64,000 bases of DNA from SIG205 sp045545595 (GTDB taxonomy: Bacteria; Bacillota_I; Bacilli_A; RF39; UBA660). The position numbers and the translations under genes are program-made. The notes below the pieces were generated by a model that saw only the letters and a program-made list of their open reading frames with translations, was not told the DNA's origin and made no database searches. Numbering within the stretch: the stretch's first letter is position 1; the number at the start of each line of letters is the position of its first letter. Of the stretch, positions 52,819 to 61,934 are shown piece after piece. The stretch is taken from positions 5,591 to 69,590 of the forward strand of contig JAZQBG010000045.1 in assembly GCA_045545595.1 (NCBI GenBank), in the 5' to 3' direction.

Positions 52819-54224
52819 TATTTTCTCACCTCATATATTGTACCTTCTCTGGTATCTTTTAATATTATACCCATTTCATCTAATTCATTCCTTATTTTAT
52901 CTGCTAATTCATAATTTTTTTCTTTTTTAGCGGTGTTTCTATCTTCAATTAATTTTTCGATTTTTTCTTTTTCACTTTCAGATAATTCTATTGTTTTTTC
53001 TTCAAGTAAAGACAGTGATAATACTTTATCATATTCTTCAATTAAAGCTATTTTTTGATTGTTATTAAGTTCTTCATCTTTGATGCAATCATAAAGTACT
53101 GTTAATGCATTTGAAGTATTTAAATCATCTGATAAGGCTTCTCTAAATCGATTAATATAATTTTGGTTTAGTTCTATAATTTGTGTGTCGTTTACATTAT
53201 TTTTAATTTTACTAATTCTGTTTTTTAATTTGTCATATGCATTTTGAGCTATATCTAGTGATTCATAGCTAAAGGCAAGTTGATTTCTATAATGTGATTG
53301 TAAACACATGAATCTATATGCTAGAGGATTATAACCTTTGCTTTTTAATAAATCAATTGTTAAAAATTCACCTTTTGATTTACTCATCTTTCCTGATTTA
53401 TCATTTAAGTACTCACCATGTACCCAGTAATTACACCATTTATTTCCAGTATATGCTTCTGATTGAGCTATTTCATTTGTATGATGTGGGAATATATTAT
53501 CTACTCCTCCACAGTGAATATCTATTTTTTCTCCTAAATATTTCATAGCCATGCATGAACACTCAATGTGCCATCCTGGATACCCCACACCAAATGGTGA
53601 ATCCCATTTTTGTTCTTGGTTTGAAAATTTGGAATTTGTCATCCAAAGAGCAAAGTCTGCTGGATTTCTTTTGAATACATCTTCTTCAACATCTTCCCTT
53701 GCACCTACTATATTATTTTCTTCTGTTCTACCAGACAGTTCATAATAATTAGGAGCTTTACTAATATCAAAATATACATTTCCGTTTGAAATATATGCAT
53801 ATTCTTTTTTTAATAATTCCTGTATCATTTCAATATAATCATCAATATGTGCGGTAGCTTTTTCAATGATTTCAGGTTTTTTAATGTTTAGTTCGTCTAA
53901 ATCTTTCATGAATGCTTTAGTGTAAAATTCTGCAATTTCAGTAGCTGTCTTTCCTTCTCTTTTAGTAGCAAGCATCATTTTATCTTCACCATCATCAGCA
54001 TCACTAACAATGTGACCTACATCAGTAATGTTCATAACTCTCTTAACTTTATATCCTAGTAGATTTAAAGTTTTTTCTAACATATCTTCAAAAATATATG
54101 TCCTTAAATTACCAATATGAGCATAACTATAAACAGTTGGACCACATGTATACATTTTAACTTCATTTTTATCTACAGGTATAAATTCTTCAACTCTTTT
54201 TGTTAAGGTATTATATATTTTCAC
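52818..54224 (-). CDS. cysS: Cysteinyl-tRNA synthetase
   Basis: 468 aa class I synthetase with CGPTVYSYAHIGNLRTY (HIGH motif and first zinc Cys), HIECSCMAMKYLG, HHTNEIAQSEA and KMSKSKGEFLT. Lies 48 bases behind gltX as in Bacillus, where they share a transcript. Confidence 0.98.
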   Translation of the reverse strand: MKIYNTLTKRVEEFIPVDKNEVKMYTCGPTVYSYAHIGNLRTYIFEDMLEKTLNLLGYKVKRVMNITDVGHIVSDADDGEDKMMLATKREGKTATEIAEFYTKAFMKDLDELNIKKPEIIEKATAHIDDYIEMIQELLKKEYAYISNGNVYFDISKAPNYYELSGRTEENNIVGAREDVEEDVFKRNPADFALWMTNSKFSNQEQKWDSPFGVGYPGWHIECSCMAMKYLGEKIDIHCGGVDNIFPHHTNEIAQSEAYTGNKWCNYWVHGEYLNDKSGKMSKSKGEFLTIDLLKSKGYNPLAYRFMCLQSHYRNQLAFSYESLDIAQNAYDKLKNRISKIKNNVNDTQIIELNQNYINRFREALSDDLNTSNALTVLYDCIKDEELNNNQKIALIEEYDKVLSLSLLEEKTIELSESEKEKIEKLIEDRNTAKKEKNYELADKIRNELDEMGIILKDTREGTIYEVRK

Positions 54225-54271
54225 TATTTCACCTCTTTAAAAGTATATTATATAATTATGTTTAAAATATG

Positions 54272-55696
54272 TTATTTTAGTCTATTTAATACAGTTTCTT
54301 TTCCTAATAAGTGAATTGTATCAGGAAGTTCTGGACCATGCATTTGATAAGACACTTTAATTCTAATTGGCATATAAAGCATTTTACCTTTCGCACCACT
54401 TTTTTCTTTAGTATTCATTATTGCATTATTTATGTTTTCTACAGTCCAATCTTCAATACTTTCAATTTCACTAGCAAACACTTTTATAGTATTATCAATT
54501 CCTTCAGATGCCATAAATTCTTTACATTCATCATTTAATTCTTTAGTATCTTGGAAAAATAAATCAGTAACACTAACAATTTCTTTTCCATAACTAATAT
54601 GATTTTGATAAATTGATACTAATTCTTTAATCCATTCATCTGTTTTATCACTTAAGTCATAAGCTTCTTTTAAGTGTGGAACTGTTATTTTTAATAGTTC
54701 ATCGATATCTAATTTTTTAATGTAATGTGCATTAATCCAATTTAGTTTTTTAATATCAAATATAGATGGTGATTTACTTATTCTTTTTGGATCGAATATT
54801 TTTGTTAAAGTTTCCATATCAAATATTTCATCATTAGTTTCTGGACTCCATCCAAGAAGCGCTAAATAGTTTACTACAGCTTCTGGTAAATATCCATCAT
54901 TATATAAATCTATAAATGATGCGTCACCGTTACGTTTGCTTAACTTTTGCCCATCTTCACCTAATACCATTGATACGTGAATATAGGTTGGCTTTTCCCA
55001 TCCAAATGCATCGTACAATAAATTATATTTAGGTGTTGACATAATATATTCATTACCACGTATTACGTGTGTAATATTCATTAAATGATCATCTATTACA
55101 TTTGCGAAGTTATAAGTTGGATATCCATCAGATTTTAATAATATTTGGTCTTCTAGTAATTTGTTTTCAACTTTAATTTCACCATATACTAAATCATTAT
55201 AAGTACTGATACCTTCTTTAGGCATTAATTGTCTAATTACGTATTTTTCACCGTTGTTGATTTTTTCTTGAATTTCTTCTTTAGTTAATTTTTTACAATG
55301 TCCATCATATAAGAAAGCAACCTTTTTTTCGTCTGCTTCTTTTCTAAGTGACTCTAATCTTTCTTCACTACAAAAACAGTAATATGCTTTTCCCATTTCT
55401 ACTAGTTTTTCGGCATATTCTTTATATAAAGGTAATCTTTCACTTTGCATATATGGACCAAATTCACCTTTATTGTTTGGACCTTCATCAATTTTAATGT
55501 TGCATAATTCTAATGTGTTATAAATGAAGTCTACAGCGTCATCTACTTTTCTAGTTTGATCTGTATCTTCTATTCTTAAAATAAAATCTCCATTATTATG
55601 TCTTGCAACTAAATATTCAAATATTGCAGTTCTTAGATTTCCAACATGCATATATCCTGTTGGTGATGGTGCGAATCTTGTTCTTACTTTGTTCAT
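54272..55696 (-). CDS. gltX: Glutamyl-tRNA synthetase
   Basis: 474 aa with RFAPSPTGYMHVGNLRTAIF (HIGH-type), the DTD loop in RIEDTDQTRK, and KLSKRNGDAS (KMSKS-type). In Bacilli it charges both tRNA-Glu and tRNA-Gln, the latter corrected by GatCAB. Start MNKVRTR chosen since AAAGGA is 10 bases ahead; an upstream GTG is one base from it. Confidence 0.98.
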   Translation of the reverse strand: MNKVRTRFAPSPTGYMHVGNLRTAIFEYLVARHNNGDFILRIEDTDQTRKVDDAVDFIYNTLELCNIKIDEGPNNKGEFGPYMQSERLPLYKEYAEKLVEMGKAYYCFCSEERLESLRKEADEKKVAFLYDGHCKKLTKEEIQEKINNGEKYVIRQLMPKEGISTYNDLVYGEIKVENKLLEDQILLKSDGYPTYNFANVIDDHLMNITHVIRGNEYIMSTPKYNLLYDAFGWEKPTYIHVSMVLGEDGQKLSKRNGDASFIDLYNDGYLPEAVVNYLALLGWSPETNDEIFDMETLTKIFDPKRISKSPSIFDIKKLNWINAHYIKKLDIDELLKITVPHLKEAYDLSDKTDEWIKELVSIYQNHISYGKEIVSVTDLFFQDTKELNDECKEFMASEGIDNTIKVFASEIESIEDWTVENINNAIMNTKEKSGAKGKMLYMPIRIKVSYQMHGPELPDTIHLLGKETVLNRLK

Positions 55697-55890
55697 TATT
55701 TTCACGTCCTTTGTCCTCTATATTTTATCACAGTTAAAATTATTTTTAAATAATATTTTTATATCTGATTACGTTTTTTTGTTATCCTAGTATTTACACT
55801 ACTATTTAAATAGAGAAAAAGCACATCATTTTTCTTTCATTCTACAAAATGCAACATTATAGATATGTATTATGTAATTGGTGATTACTT

Positions 55891-56556
55891 ATGGATATAA
55901 ATTATTTGTTAAAACAGTCTTCAGATTCTTCTAGATTTGATGAAATTAATAATAACAATATTGAACATTTGGATATAGGTTCGTTATTCAAACTAGAGGA
56001 AAAAATAATTAAAAATATACAAAGATTAGAGAATAAAGATAAGGACTTAGATATTTTATATTTGAAATATAATGAATTAAAAAATAAACTTAAGGAAAAA
56101 GTTAATAACGAAAAAAAATTACTTATTAAAATCAGTAGTCAAAAAGAAGAATATGACAAGAATGATCAAAAAAGAAAATTGCTATATTTAACTAAGGAAT
56201 ATAATTCTCTACTCGAACAAACAAATACTAAAGATTTAATTGATAGAATTAAGGAAGCAGAACAAAAAATTAACTATGTTAAAGAAGAACTTAAAGATAG
56301 AAAATTAACTATACAGTATAATAAAATTAAGAGTAAATATAGTAAAATTATTATTTTTGTGAATGGTGAAAAATTTGATAATAAGATTGATATTCTTCCA
56401 AACAATTTAAATCTTGAAGAAAAGATTATTTGGTATGAGAAAAGAATAGAAGAAGTTATTGAGAAAAAAATGATATTTGATAGTTATTTGTTCTCACTAG
56501 AAAATTTATATAGTGATATAATTGAAAAAAGAATGTTAGACATTACTACTAAGTAA
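55891..56556 (+). CDS. Coiled-coil protein of unknown function, 221 aa
   Basis: Not recognised. Long charged heptad stretches (about 25-145) rich in Lys, Glu, Asn and Leu predict a coiled coil; a small beta segment (KIIIFVNGEKFDNKIDILP, about 152-170) is followed by another helix pair. No signal or membrane helix. GGTGAT is the only ribosome-binding site. It converges with gatD, the two coding regions overlapping by 21 bases. Composition fits a structural or phage-like scaffold role, but nothing supports a specific one. Confidence 0.6.
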   Translation: MDINYLLKQSSDSSRFDEINNNNIEHLDIGSLFKLEEKIIKNIQRLENKDKDLDILYLKYNELKNKLKEKVNNEKKLLIKISSQKEEYDKNDQKRKLLYLTKEYNSLLEQTNTKDLIDRIKEAEQKINYVKEELKDRKLTIQYNKIKSKYSKIIIFVNGEKFDNKIDILPNNLNLEEKIIWYEKRIEEVIEKKMIFDSYLFSLENLYSDIIEKRMLDITTK

Positions 56557-57276
56557 TTTATCTAACATTTCTTTTTTTGCAATATTTTCAAATTCATCAT
56601 CAAGTTCTTTCATATTGATTTTTTTATTGTATTTTCTTTCCAAACAATATTTTAATATGTAATCTGCTAGTTCTGGGTTTTTAGATAATAATGGTCCATG
56701 AAGATAAGTACCTATTACATTTTCTGTCATAAAGCCTTCATATTCATTTTGGAATGCATTACCATTACCATATATTACTTTTCCAAAAGGATTTTCAACG
56801 TCAAAGGTTTGTCCACTATGATTTTCAAATCCTAATAATTCCAATTTTTGATTATTTATTACACTTTCTATAACAATATCACCTGTACACTTTTTATTAT
56901 TATTGTATTCTGTGTAATAGTTAAAAACATTTAATCCTTTTATAATATTGTTTTCAGAATCTTTATAATGTTTTCCAAATAGTTCAAAACCACCACAAAT
57001 TAATAAATAGAATATACCTTTGTTTATAGATCTTTCAATTTGCTTTTTGTATTTAAGAATATCTTTGGCTACTACTTTTTGTTCTTTATCAGACCCGCCT
57101 CCTAAAAATACTAAATCATATTCATAAAAGTTAGGTTCTTCATCTCCAATAGTATAGGTATCAACATTTATATCTATTTTTCTTTGTCTTGCTCTATATT
57201 TAAGAATATCTATATTTGCATTATCACCATATAAATCCATCATATTCGGATATAAACACAAAATGTTTAAATTCAT
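56536..57276 (-). CDS. gatD: Lipid II isoglutaminyl synthase, amidotransferase subunit GatD
   Basis: 246 aa, CobB/CobQ-like glutamine amidotransferase: LYPNMMDLYGDNANI, DLVFLGGGSDKEQ, the catalytic Cys in FYLLICGGFELFG and the His in GTYLHGPLLSKNPELAD. With MurT it amidates D-Glu of lipid II to D-isoglutamine outside-facing wall precursor. Overlaps murT by four bases. Confidence 0.95.
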   Translation of the reverse strand: MNLNILCLYPNMMDLYGDNANIDILKYRARQRKIDINVDTYTIGDEEPNFYEYDLVFLGGGSDKEQKVVAKDILKYKKQIERSINKGIFYLLICGGFELFGKHYKDSENNIIKGLNVFNYYTEYNNNKKCTGDIVIESVINNQKLELLGFENHSGQTFDVENPFGKVIYGNGNAFQNEYEGFMTENVIGTYLHGPLLSKNPELADYILKYCLERKYNKKINMKELDDEFENIAKKEMLDKLLSSNV

Positions 57277-58598
57277 TGTTTATCACCCTTTTCGAGTTTT
57301 TCCAATATTTCTTTAGTTTTAGTTAATGGAGAATAATTAGAAATTATATATTTTTTATTATCTGTTTCTAATAATTTATCAATAGATTTATCAATATCAT
57401 GTTCTACAATTATTTTATTTTTATCATAGTTATTACACTTAATAGTTATCGCAATATCATATGCTCTTGTACCAGAACAGATTATTCTATCAAATGACTT
57501 CATGTTATTAAAATCTATTCCCCAAATCCATGATACGTCTTTACCGTCATTTATTTTATCATTTATTAAAATTAATAAATCTTTACTATCAGTATCTTTT
57601 TTAATGTTATTTAGTATTACATTAAATCCAGTAGGATTTTTACCAAGGTTTAAAATACATTCTTTGTTGTTGATATTAAATTTTTGATATCTTCCATCCT
57701 TTGATGCATAATTTGTAAACACATCGTTTATTATATCTTTATCTATGTTATATATATCTTTTAATGTAACAATAGACAAGAGATTATAAATGTTATATAA
57801 ATTTGGATTATTAGTTGCATATTTATCTTTTCCAATATAAAAATCATTTCCAACTATTTTTGTTATTTCTTTATTTAACTCTACTGTTCCAAATTCGCAC
57901 TTAGGGCATTTAAATTTTCCAATATGAGAATATTGATAAAATTCATATTCCAATGTTTCCCCACATTTAGGACAGATAATACTTTCTATTGAGTTTGTGT
58001 ATGATGTTTTTAATTTCTTAATTCCATAATAATAATTTTTACCTTTTGTGTTAATTAGTCCCAATCTAACAACATTAGGATCATTACCATTTAAAATTAA
58101 ATTACCTTTATAATTTTTAATCACTTTTCCTAATTTTGATATTATTGTTTCAACTTCACCTGTTCTATCTAATTGATCTTTAAATAGATTTAAAACGATT
58201 AATGTATCAATTGCAAGATTCGGTTTTGAATATAATACTGGTACCCAATGTTCATCTGTTTCTAACACAATATAATCTGCATTTATTTTACCAAACAAAT
58301 TACAAGCTTTTAATAAAGTAGTAGTTATACCCCAACCAATATTATTACCACCTATATTACATACAACTTTTTTATTTGATTTTCTTAAGATTTCATAAAT
58401 CATATTTGTTGTAGTAGTTTTACCATTTGTTCCAGTTATTACAATTAACTTACCATCTAATTTTATAAAATCTCTAATATTTTTATTTAATTTTAATGCA
58501 ATTCTACCAGGTAATGTACCTGCGTTTTTTCCACACAATTTTAAAATAAACGCTATAAGTTTTGATAGAATTACTATACTACAATTCACTAATTTCAT
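57273..58598 (-). CDS. murT: Lipid II isoglutaminyl synthase, Mur-ligase-like subunit MurT
   Basis: 441 aa with the ATP loop VITGTNGKTTTTNMIY, a zinc ribbon in the middle domain (CPKCGETLEYEF, then KCPKCEFGTVEL) that is typical of MurT, and the C-terminal DUF1727 region. Works with GatD. FemAB, MurD and this pair together indicate a Gram-positive wall with amidated stems. Confidence 0.95.
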   Translation of the reverse strand: MKLVNCSIVILSKLIAFILKLCGKNAGTLPGRIALKLNKNIRDFIKLDGKLIVITGTNGKTTTTNMIYEILRKSNKKVVCNIGGNNIGWGITTTLLKACNLFGKINADYIVLETDEHWVPVLYSKPNLAIDTLIVLNLFKDQLDRTGEVETIISKLGKVIKNYKGNLILNGNDPNVVRLGLINTKGKNYYYGIKKLKTSYTNSIESIICPKCGETLEYEFYQYSHIGKFKCPKCEFGTVELNKEITKIVGNDFYIGKDKYATNNPNLYNIYNLLSIVTLKDIYNIDKDIINDVFTNYASKDGRYQKFNINNKECILNLGKNPTGFNVILNNIKKDTDSKDLLILINDKINDGKDVSWIWGIDFNNMKSFDRIICSGTRAYDIAITIKCNNYDKNKIIVEHDIDKSIDKLLETDNKKYIISNYSPLTKTKEILEKLEKGDKQ

Positions 58599-58647
58599 TA
58601 CTACATCACCAACTAATAATTATTATATCACGATTATATATAAAAAA

Positions 58648-58669
58648 AATAGACAAAAATTGCCTATTT
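58648..58669 (-). terminator. Terminator after the YitT-family gene
   Basis: AAATAGACAA / TTGCCTATTT with a 2-4-base loop and one A-C mismatch (G-U in the RNA), then a run of T on the minus strand. Confidence 0.75.
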
Positions 58670-59557
58670 CTATTCATTTACACTTCCTCCTGATGTTTCA
58701 TATGCATCTGTAACAACAAAGAATGCACTTTCATCTATATAATGAATTCCTTCTTTTAATTTGAAATATTCACTAGTTGGTACAACACATAATAACATTT
58801 TTTGTTTGTCGTTTGTGTATCCACCTCTAGCATCTATTACAGTTACCCCATGAATGATATTTTTTAATATAAATTCTTTAACATCATTTGGTTCAGATGT
58901 TACAATATAAAACGCTTTGCTTTGTGAAATTCCAAGTACTACTTTATCTGTCATAATACTAATTATATATAGCGCAATTAAAGAGTACATTACAGTTTCC
59001 CAACCAAATACAAATACACCACACATGATAATTGCACCATCTGTTAAAAGCATAGCATTACCTAATGACATTTTAAAATATTTAGAAACTATCGCATTTA
59101 ATATATCTGTTCCTCCAGTAGTAAATCCTGATTTAAATATAAGTCCTAGTCCAAAACCAGTTATTAAAGCACCAAAAATTGTTAATATTAATGGATCAGG
59201 ATTTCCTAAATCAACATAAGCAATTAGGGGTTCTGTTAATTTAACAAATATAGGGTATAAAATTGAACCTAATACTGTATGTTTAGTATCTTCATAACCC
59301 AATAAAACAAAACTTAATATTAACAAAAGTAACGAACCAATAAGAATAACTAAAGATGGATCGGTATTAAAAATATACTTGAATATTACCCCAACACCAC
59401 TTATTCCATAAATTATGTTAAGTGGTAGTATTAGTATATTAAACGCTATTGCAACTATTAATACACCTAGCAAAAATTGTGAATATCTTTTAAATCTAGA
59501 TTTTTCATAAATCATTTTTAATATGTTTTCAGTGTTTTTCTTTTTAAACCACAACAT
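58670..59557 (-). CDS. YitT-family membrane protein (DUF161/DUF2179)
   Basis: 295 aa with five to six helices in the first 200 residues (including the repeated GxG-rich segments GISGVGVIFKYIF and FKSGFTTGGTDILNAIV) and a C-terminal cytoplasmic DUF2179 domain (KAFYIVTSEPNDVKEFILK, GVTVIDARGGYTN). Widespread in Firmicutes, function unknown. Its start shares a base with the prfB stop. Confidence 0.92.
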   Translation of the reverse strand: MLWFKKKNTENILKMIYEKSRFKRYSQFLLGVLIVAIAFNILILPLNIIYGISGVGVIFKYIFNTDPSLVILIGSLLLLILSFVLLGYEDTKHTVLGSILYPIFVKLTEPLIAYVDLGNPDPLILTIFGALITGFGLGLIFKSGFTTGGTDILNAIVSKYFKMSLGNAMLLTDGAIIMCGVFVFGWETVMYSLIALYIISIMTDKVVLGISQSKAFYIVTSEPNDVKEFILKNIIHGVTVIDARGGYTNDKQKMLLCVVPTSEYFKLKEGIHYIDESAFFVVTDAYETSGGSVNE

Positions 59558-60649
59558 TATTTAACCTCCGATTTTAAATATGCATTAATAAACAACTCTA
59601 ATTCTCCATCTAATACTTTACCAACATTACTAGTCTCTGCATTAGTTCTGTGATCTTTTACCATTGAATATGGATGCATTACATAACTTCTTATTTGTGA
59701 ACCAAATTCATTTGCCATTTGAACTCCTTTGATTTTATTAAGTTCTGCTTCCTTTTTTTCCAACTCTAATAAAGCCAATTTACTTTTTAATACTTTCATA
59801 GCAGTTTCTCTATTTTTTATTTGACTTCTTTCGTTTTGACATGTTACTACAATTTTACTAGGAAGATGTGTTATACGAACAGCACTGTCAGTAGTATTAA
59901 CATGTTGTCCACCCGCACCACTACTTCTATATACATCAATTTTTAGATCACTTTCTTTTATTTCTATTTCTATATCATTATTTATTTCTGGGGTAACTTC
60001 AACAGATGCAAAAGATGTATGTCTTCTACTATTAGAATCAAATGGTGAAATTCTAACTAATCTATGAACTCCTTTTTCACTTTTTAAATATCCATATGCA
60101 TTTTCACCTTTTATTAAGAAATATACACTTTTAATACCAGCTTCTTCACCTTCAACTAAATCTATTACTTCTGTTTTATAATTGTGTTGTTCAGCATATC
60201 TCAAATACATTCTATAAAGCATATTTGCCCAATCACAACTTTCGGTACCACCTGCTCCAGAATGGATTTCTAAGATACAATTATTAGAATCATATGGTCC
60301 ATTTAATAATAATTCTAGCTCAACAGTTTCATATAGATTTTCTATTTCAATGATATCATTATTAATTAGTTCTAACATTTCCTCATCGTCTATTAAATCG
60401 ATGATTTCAAGATTATTACTAATTTTTTCTTTTAATGTTTGAATATTATTTATTTTTGATTTTAAGGCATTAATTTTAGAGATTATTTCTTCACTATGTT
60501 TTTGGTCATTCCAAAAATTAGGTTCTAAAGTTTGTTGTTCTAATTCTTCTATTTCTTTTATTTTTTTATCTGCTTCAAAGTGACCTCCATAGTTCGTCAA
60601 CTTTGTCTTTATATAAATTTAAAGTATTTTTTTGTTCTTTAGTATCCAT
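59557..60649 (-). CDS. prfB: Peptide chain release factor 2, with programmed +1 frameshift
   Basis: The gene starts at an ATG at 60649 (GGAGAA upstream) and reads 24 codons to CTT, followed by an in-frame TGA (60575-60577). Skipping one base at CTT-T-GA continues into the long frame (EADKKIKEIEELEQQ) to 59557, about 363 aa in all. GGAGG lies three bases before CTTTGA, the standard stimulator. RF2 motifs: GAGGTESCDWANMLYRMY (GGQ domain neighbourhood), SSGAGGQHVNTTDSAVRITH and the SPF tripeptide in ISPFDSN. RF2 reads TGA and thus controls its own synthesis. Confidence 0.97.
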
Positions 60650-60712
60650 ATCAATTCTCCTTAAATTTTCACAAATAAATTATACCACATTATATAAATT
60701 TTAAAAATAACA

Positions 60713-60758
60713 AAAATAAAAGTTAAACTTTACATGTGTAAAATCTAACTTTTATTTA
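60713..60758 (-). terminator. Long hairpin terminator after the 369-aa gene
   Basis: AAATAAAAGTTA / TAACTTTTATTT enclosing TTTACA / TGTAAA, T-rich on the minus strand, directly after the stop codon. Confidence 0.8.
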
Positions 60759-60763
60759 AATTT

Positions 60764-61873
60764 TTATTTCCCTATTTTCAAATATATATAGTCCCCTTGT
60801 AAATTTATTTCGTTCATTATTTCAATTTGATTATCGTGTAATGTGAGCCTATATATCAAATTAACAAGCGATTCAGTTTTTAAAAAACTAATTTTATCTT
60901 CTTTATCCGCAACATGTTTATACCATTCTAATTGCCAATGATATTTTTCTAGTAAGTACTTGTTATCTTCGTTTTCCAAAAGGGTTTTATAAGTTTTAGC
61001 ATATTCTTTTTTAGCATTCTTACTTAGTAATTCATGATATCTATATGATAAAACTTGAAGTCCAGGAATTCTAACTTTTGTTATACCATATTGCTTTAGT
61101 AGATTAATAAATTGTAGCATCGCATAAACTCTACTTGGATGTTGATTAGGTTCATCAATTCCTTTATTTAGTTTATATAATAATCTTTCTATCTTTTTGT
61201 CTTTATTTTCTTGCGTATCATTTTGGATTCCATATATATAACATACATTATCGTTATCAATATCAAATAATATTTTAGGTAATTCATAATTTGAATCATT
61301 ATCATGTATTTTAAAATGCATACTTCTCGTTGATTCATCCCAAGTTCTATTAACGGTACATATTGCTGATACATCATAATCAAAAAATGTTGAAACTTTC
61401 TTTTCGAATTTATAGTCATCAAATGTCCTATTGTTAACAAATTGTAATTGTTTGTTCAAAAAAAGATTTATGTTACTAATATCGTCTACTCCCATTCTTA
61501 ACCAGATTCTTCTAAGTATTTGGATCAACAAATTCCTCGCAGATTTTTGTTCTCCATATTCATTATATAACTGTATTTGGGAATTTGTAATTTCAGTCAA
61601 AGTTTCAAAGAAAATAATACTATCATTTACAGAGATTGTAGGAACATTTTCACTACGTCCATTTAATAAAAACTCAATATCTTGGTTAGATATATTAGGA
61701 GTCCAGCTATTTTCTAATTTAAAGGGGTTATTTTTAATATAGGTAAATAATTGAATGCCATCCTCATTAAAATTAAAATTTAAATCTGGTGTTTCTTTTT
61801 CTGATTTTAATTCGTATATTGTGTTATTGATAAATAACTCAACTACTTCTTTAAAATACACTATACTTCTCAA
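60764..61873 (-). CDS. Hypothetical protein, 369 aa
   Basis: Not recognised. Soluble, with a beta-rich middle (SAICTVNRTWDESTRSMHFK, ICYIYG-like strand) and a helical C-terminal half containing HPSRVYAMLQFINLLKQYGI and RIPGLQVLSYRYHELLSK. No signal or membrane helix, no catalytic motif I can name. It lies 61 bases behind the HEPN-like gene in the same orientation and ends in a strong terminator, so the two may form a unit. Confidence 0.6.
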   Translation of the reverse strand: MRSIVYFKEVVELFINNTIYELKSEKETPDLNFNFNEDGIQLFTYIKNNPFKLENSWTPNISNQDIEFLLNGRSENVPTISVNDSIIFFETLTEITNSQIQLYNEYGEQKSARNLLIQILRRIWLRMGVDDISNINLFLNKQLQFVNNRTFDDYKFEKKVSTFFDYDVSAICTVNRTWDESTRSMHFKIHDNDSNYELPKILFDIDNDNVCYIYGIQNDTQENKDKKIERLLYKLNKGIDEPNQHPSRVYAMLQFINLLKQYGITKVRIPGLQVLSYRYHELLSKNAKKEYAKTYKTLLENEDNKYLLEKYHWQLEWYKHVADKEDKISFLKTESLVNLIYRLTLHDNQIEIMNEINLQGDYIYLKIGK

Positions 61874-61934
61874 TAGTATCCCCCTTTCAGAACAATGAAT
61901 TACTATATAATTATTAAAAATAGTAAAATAAAAG

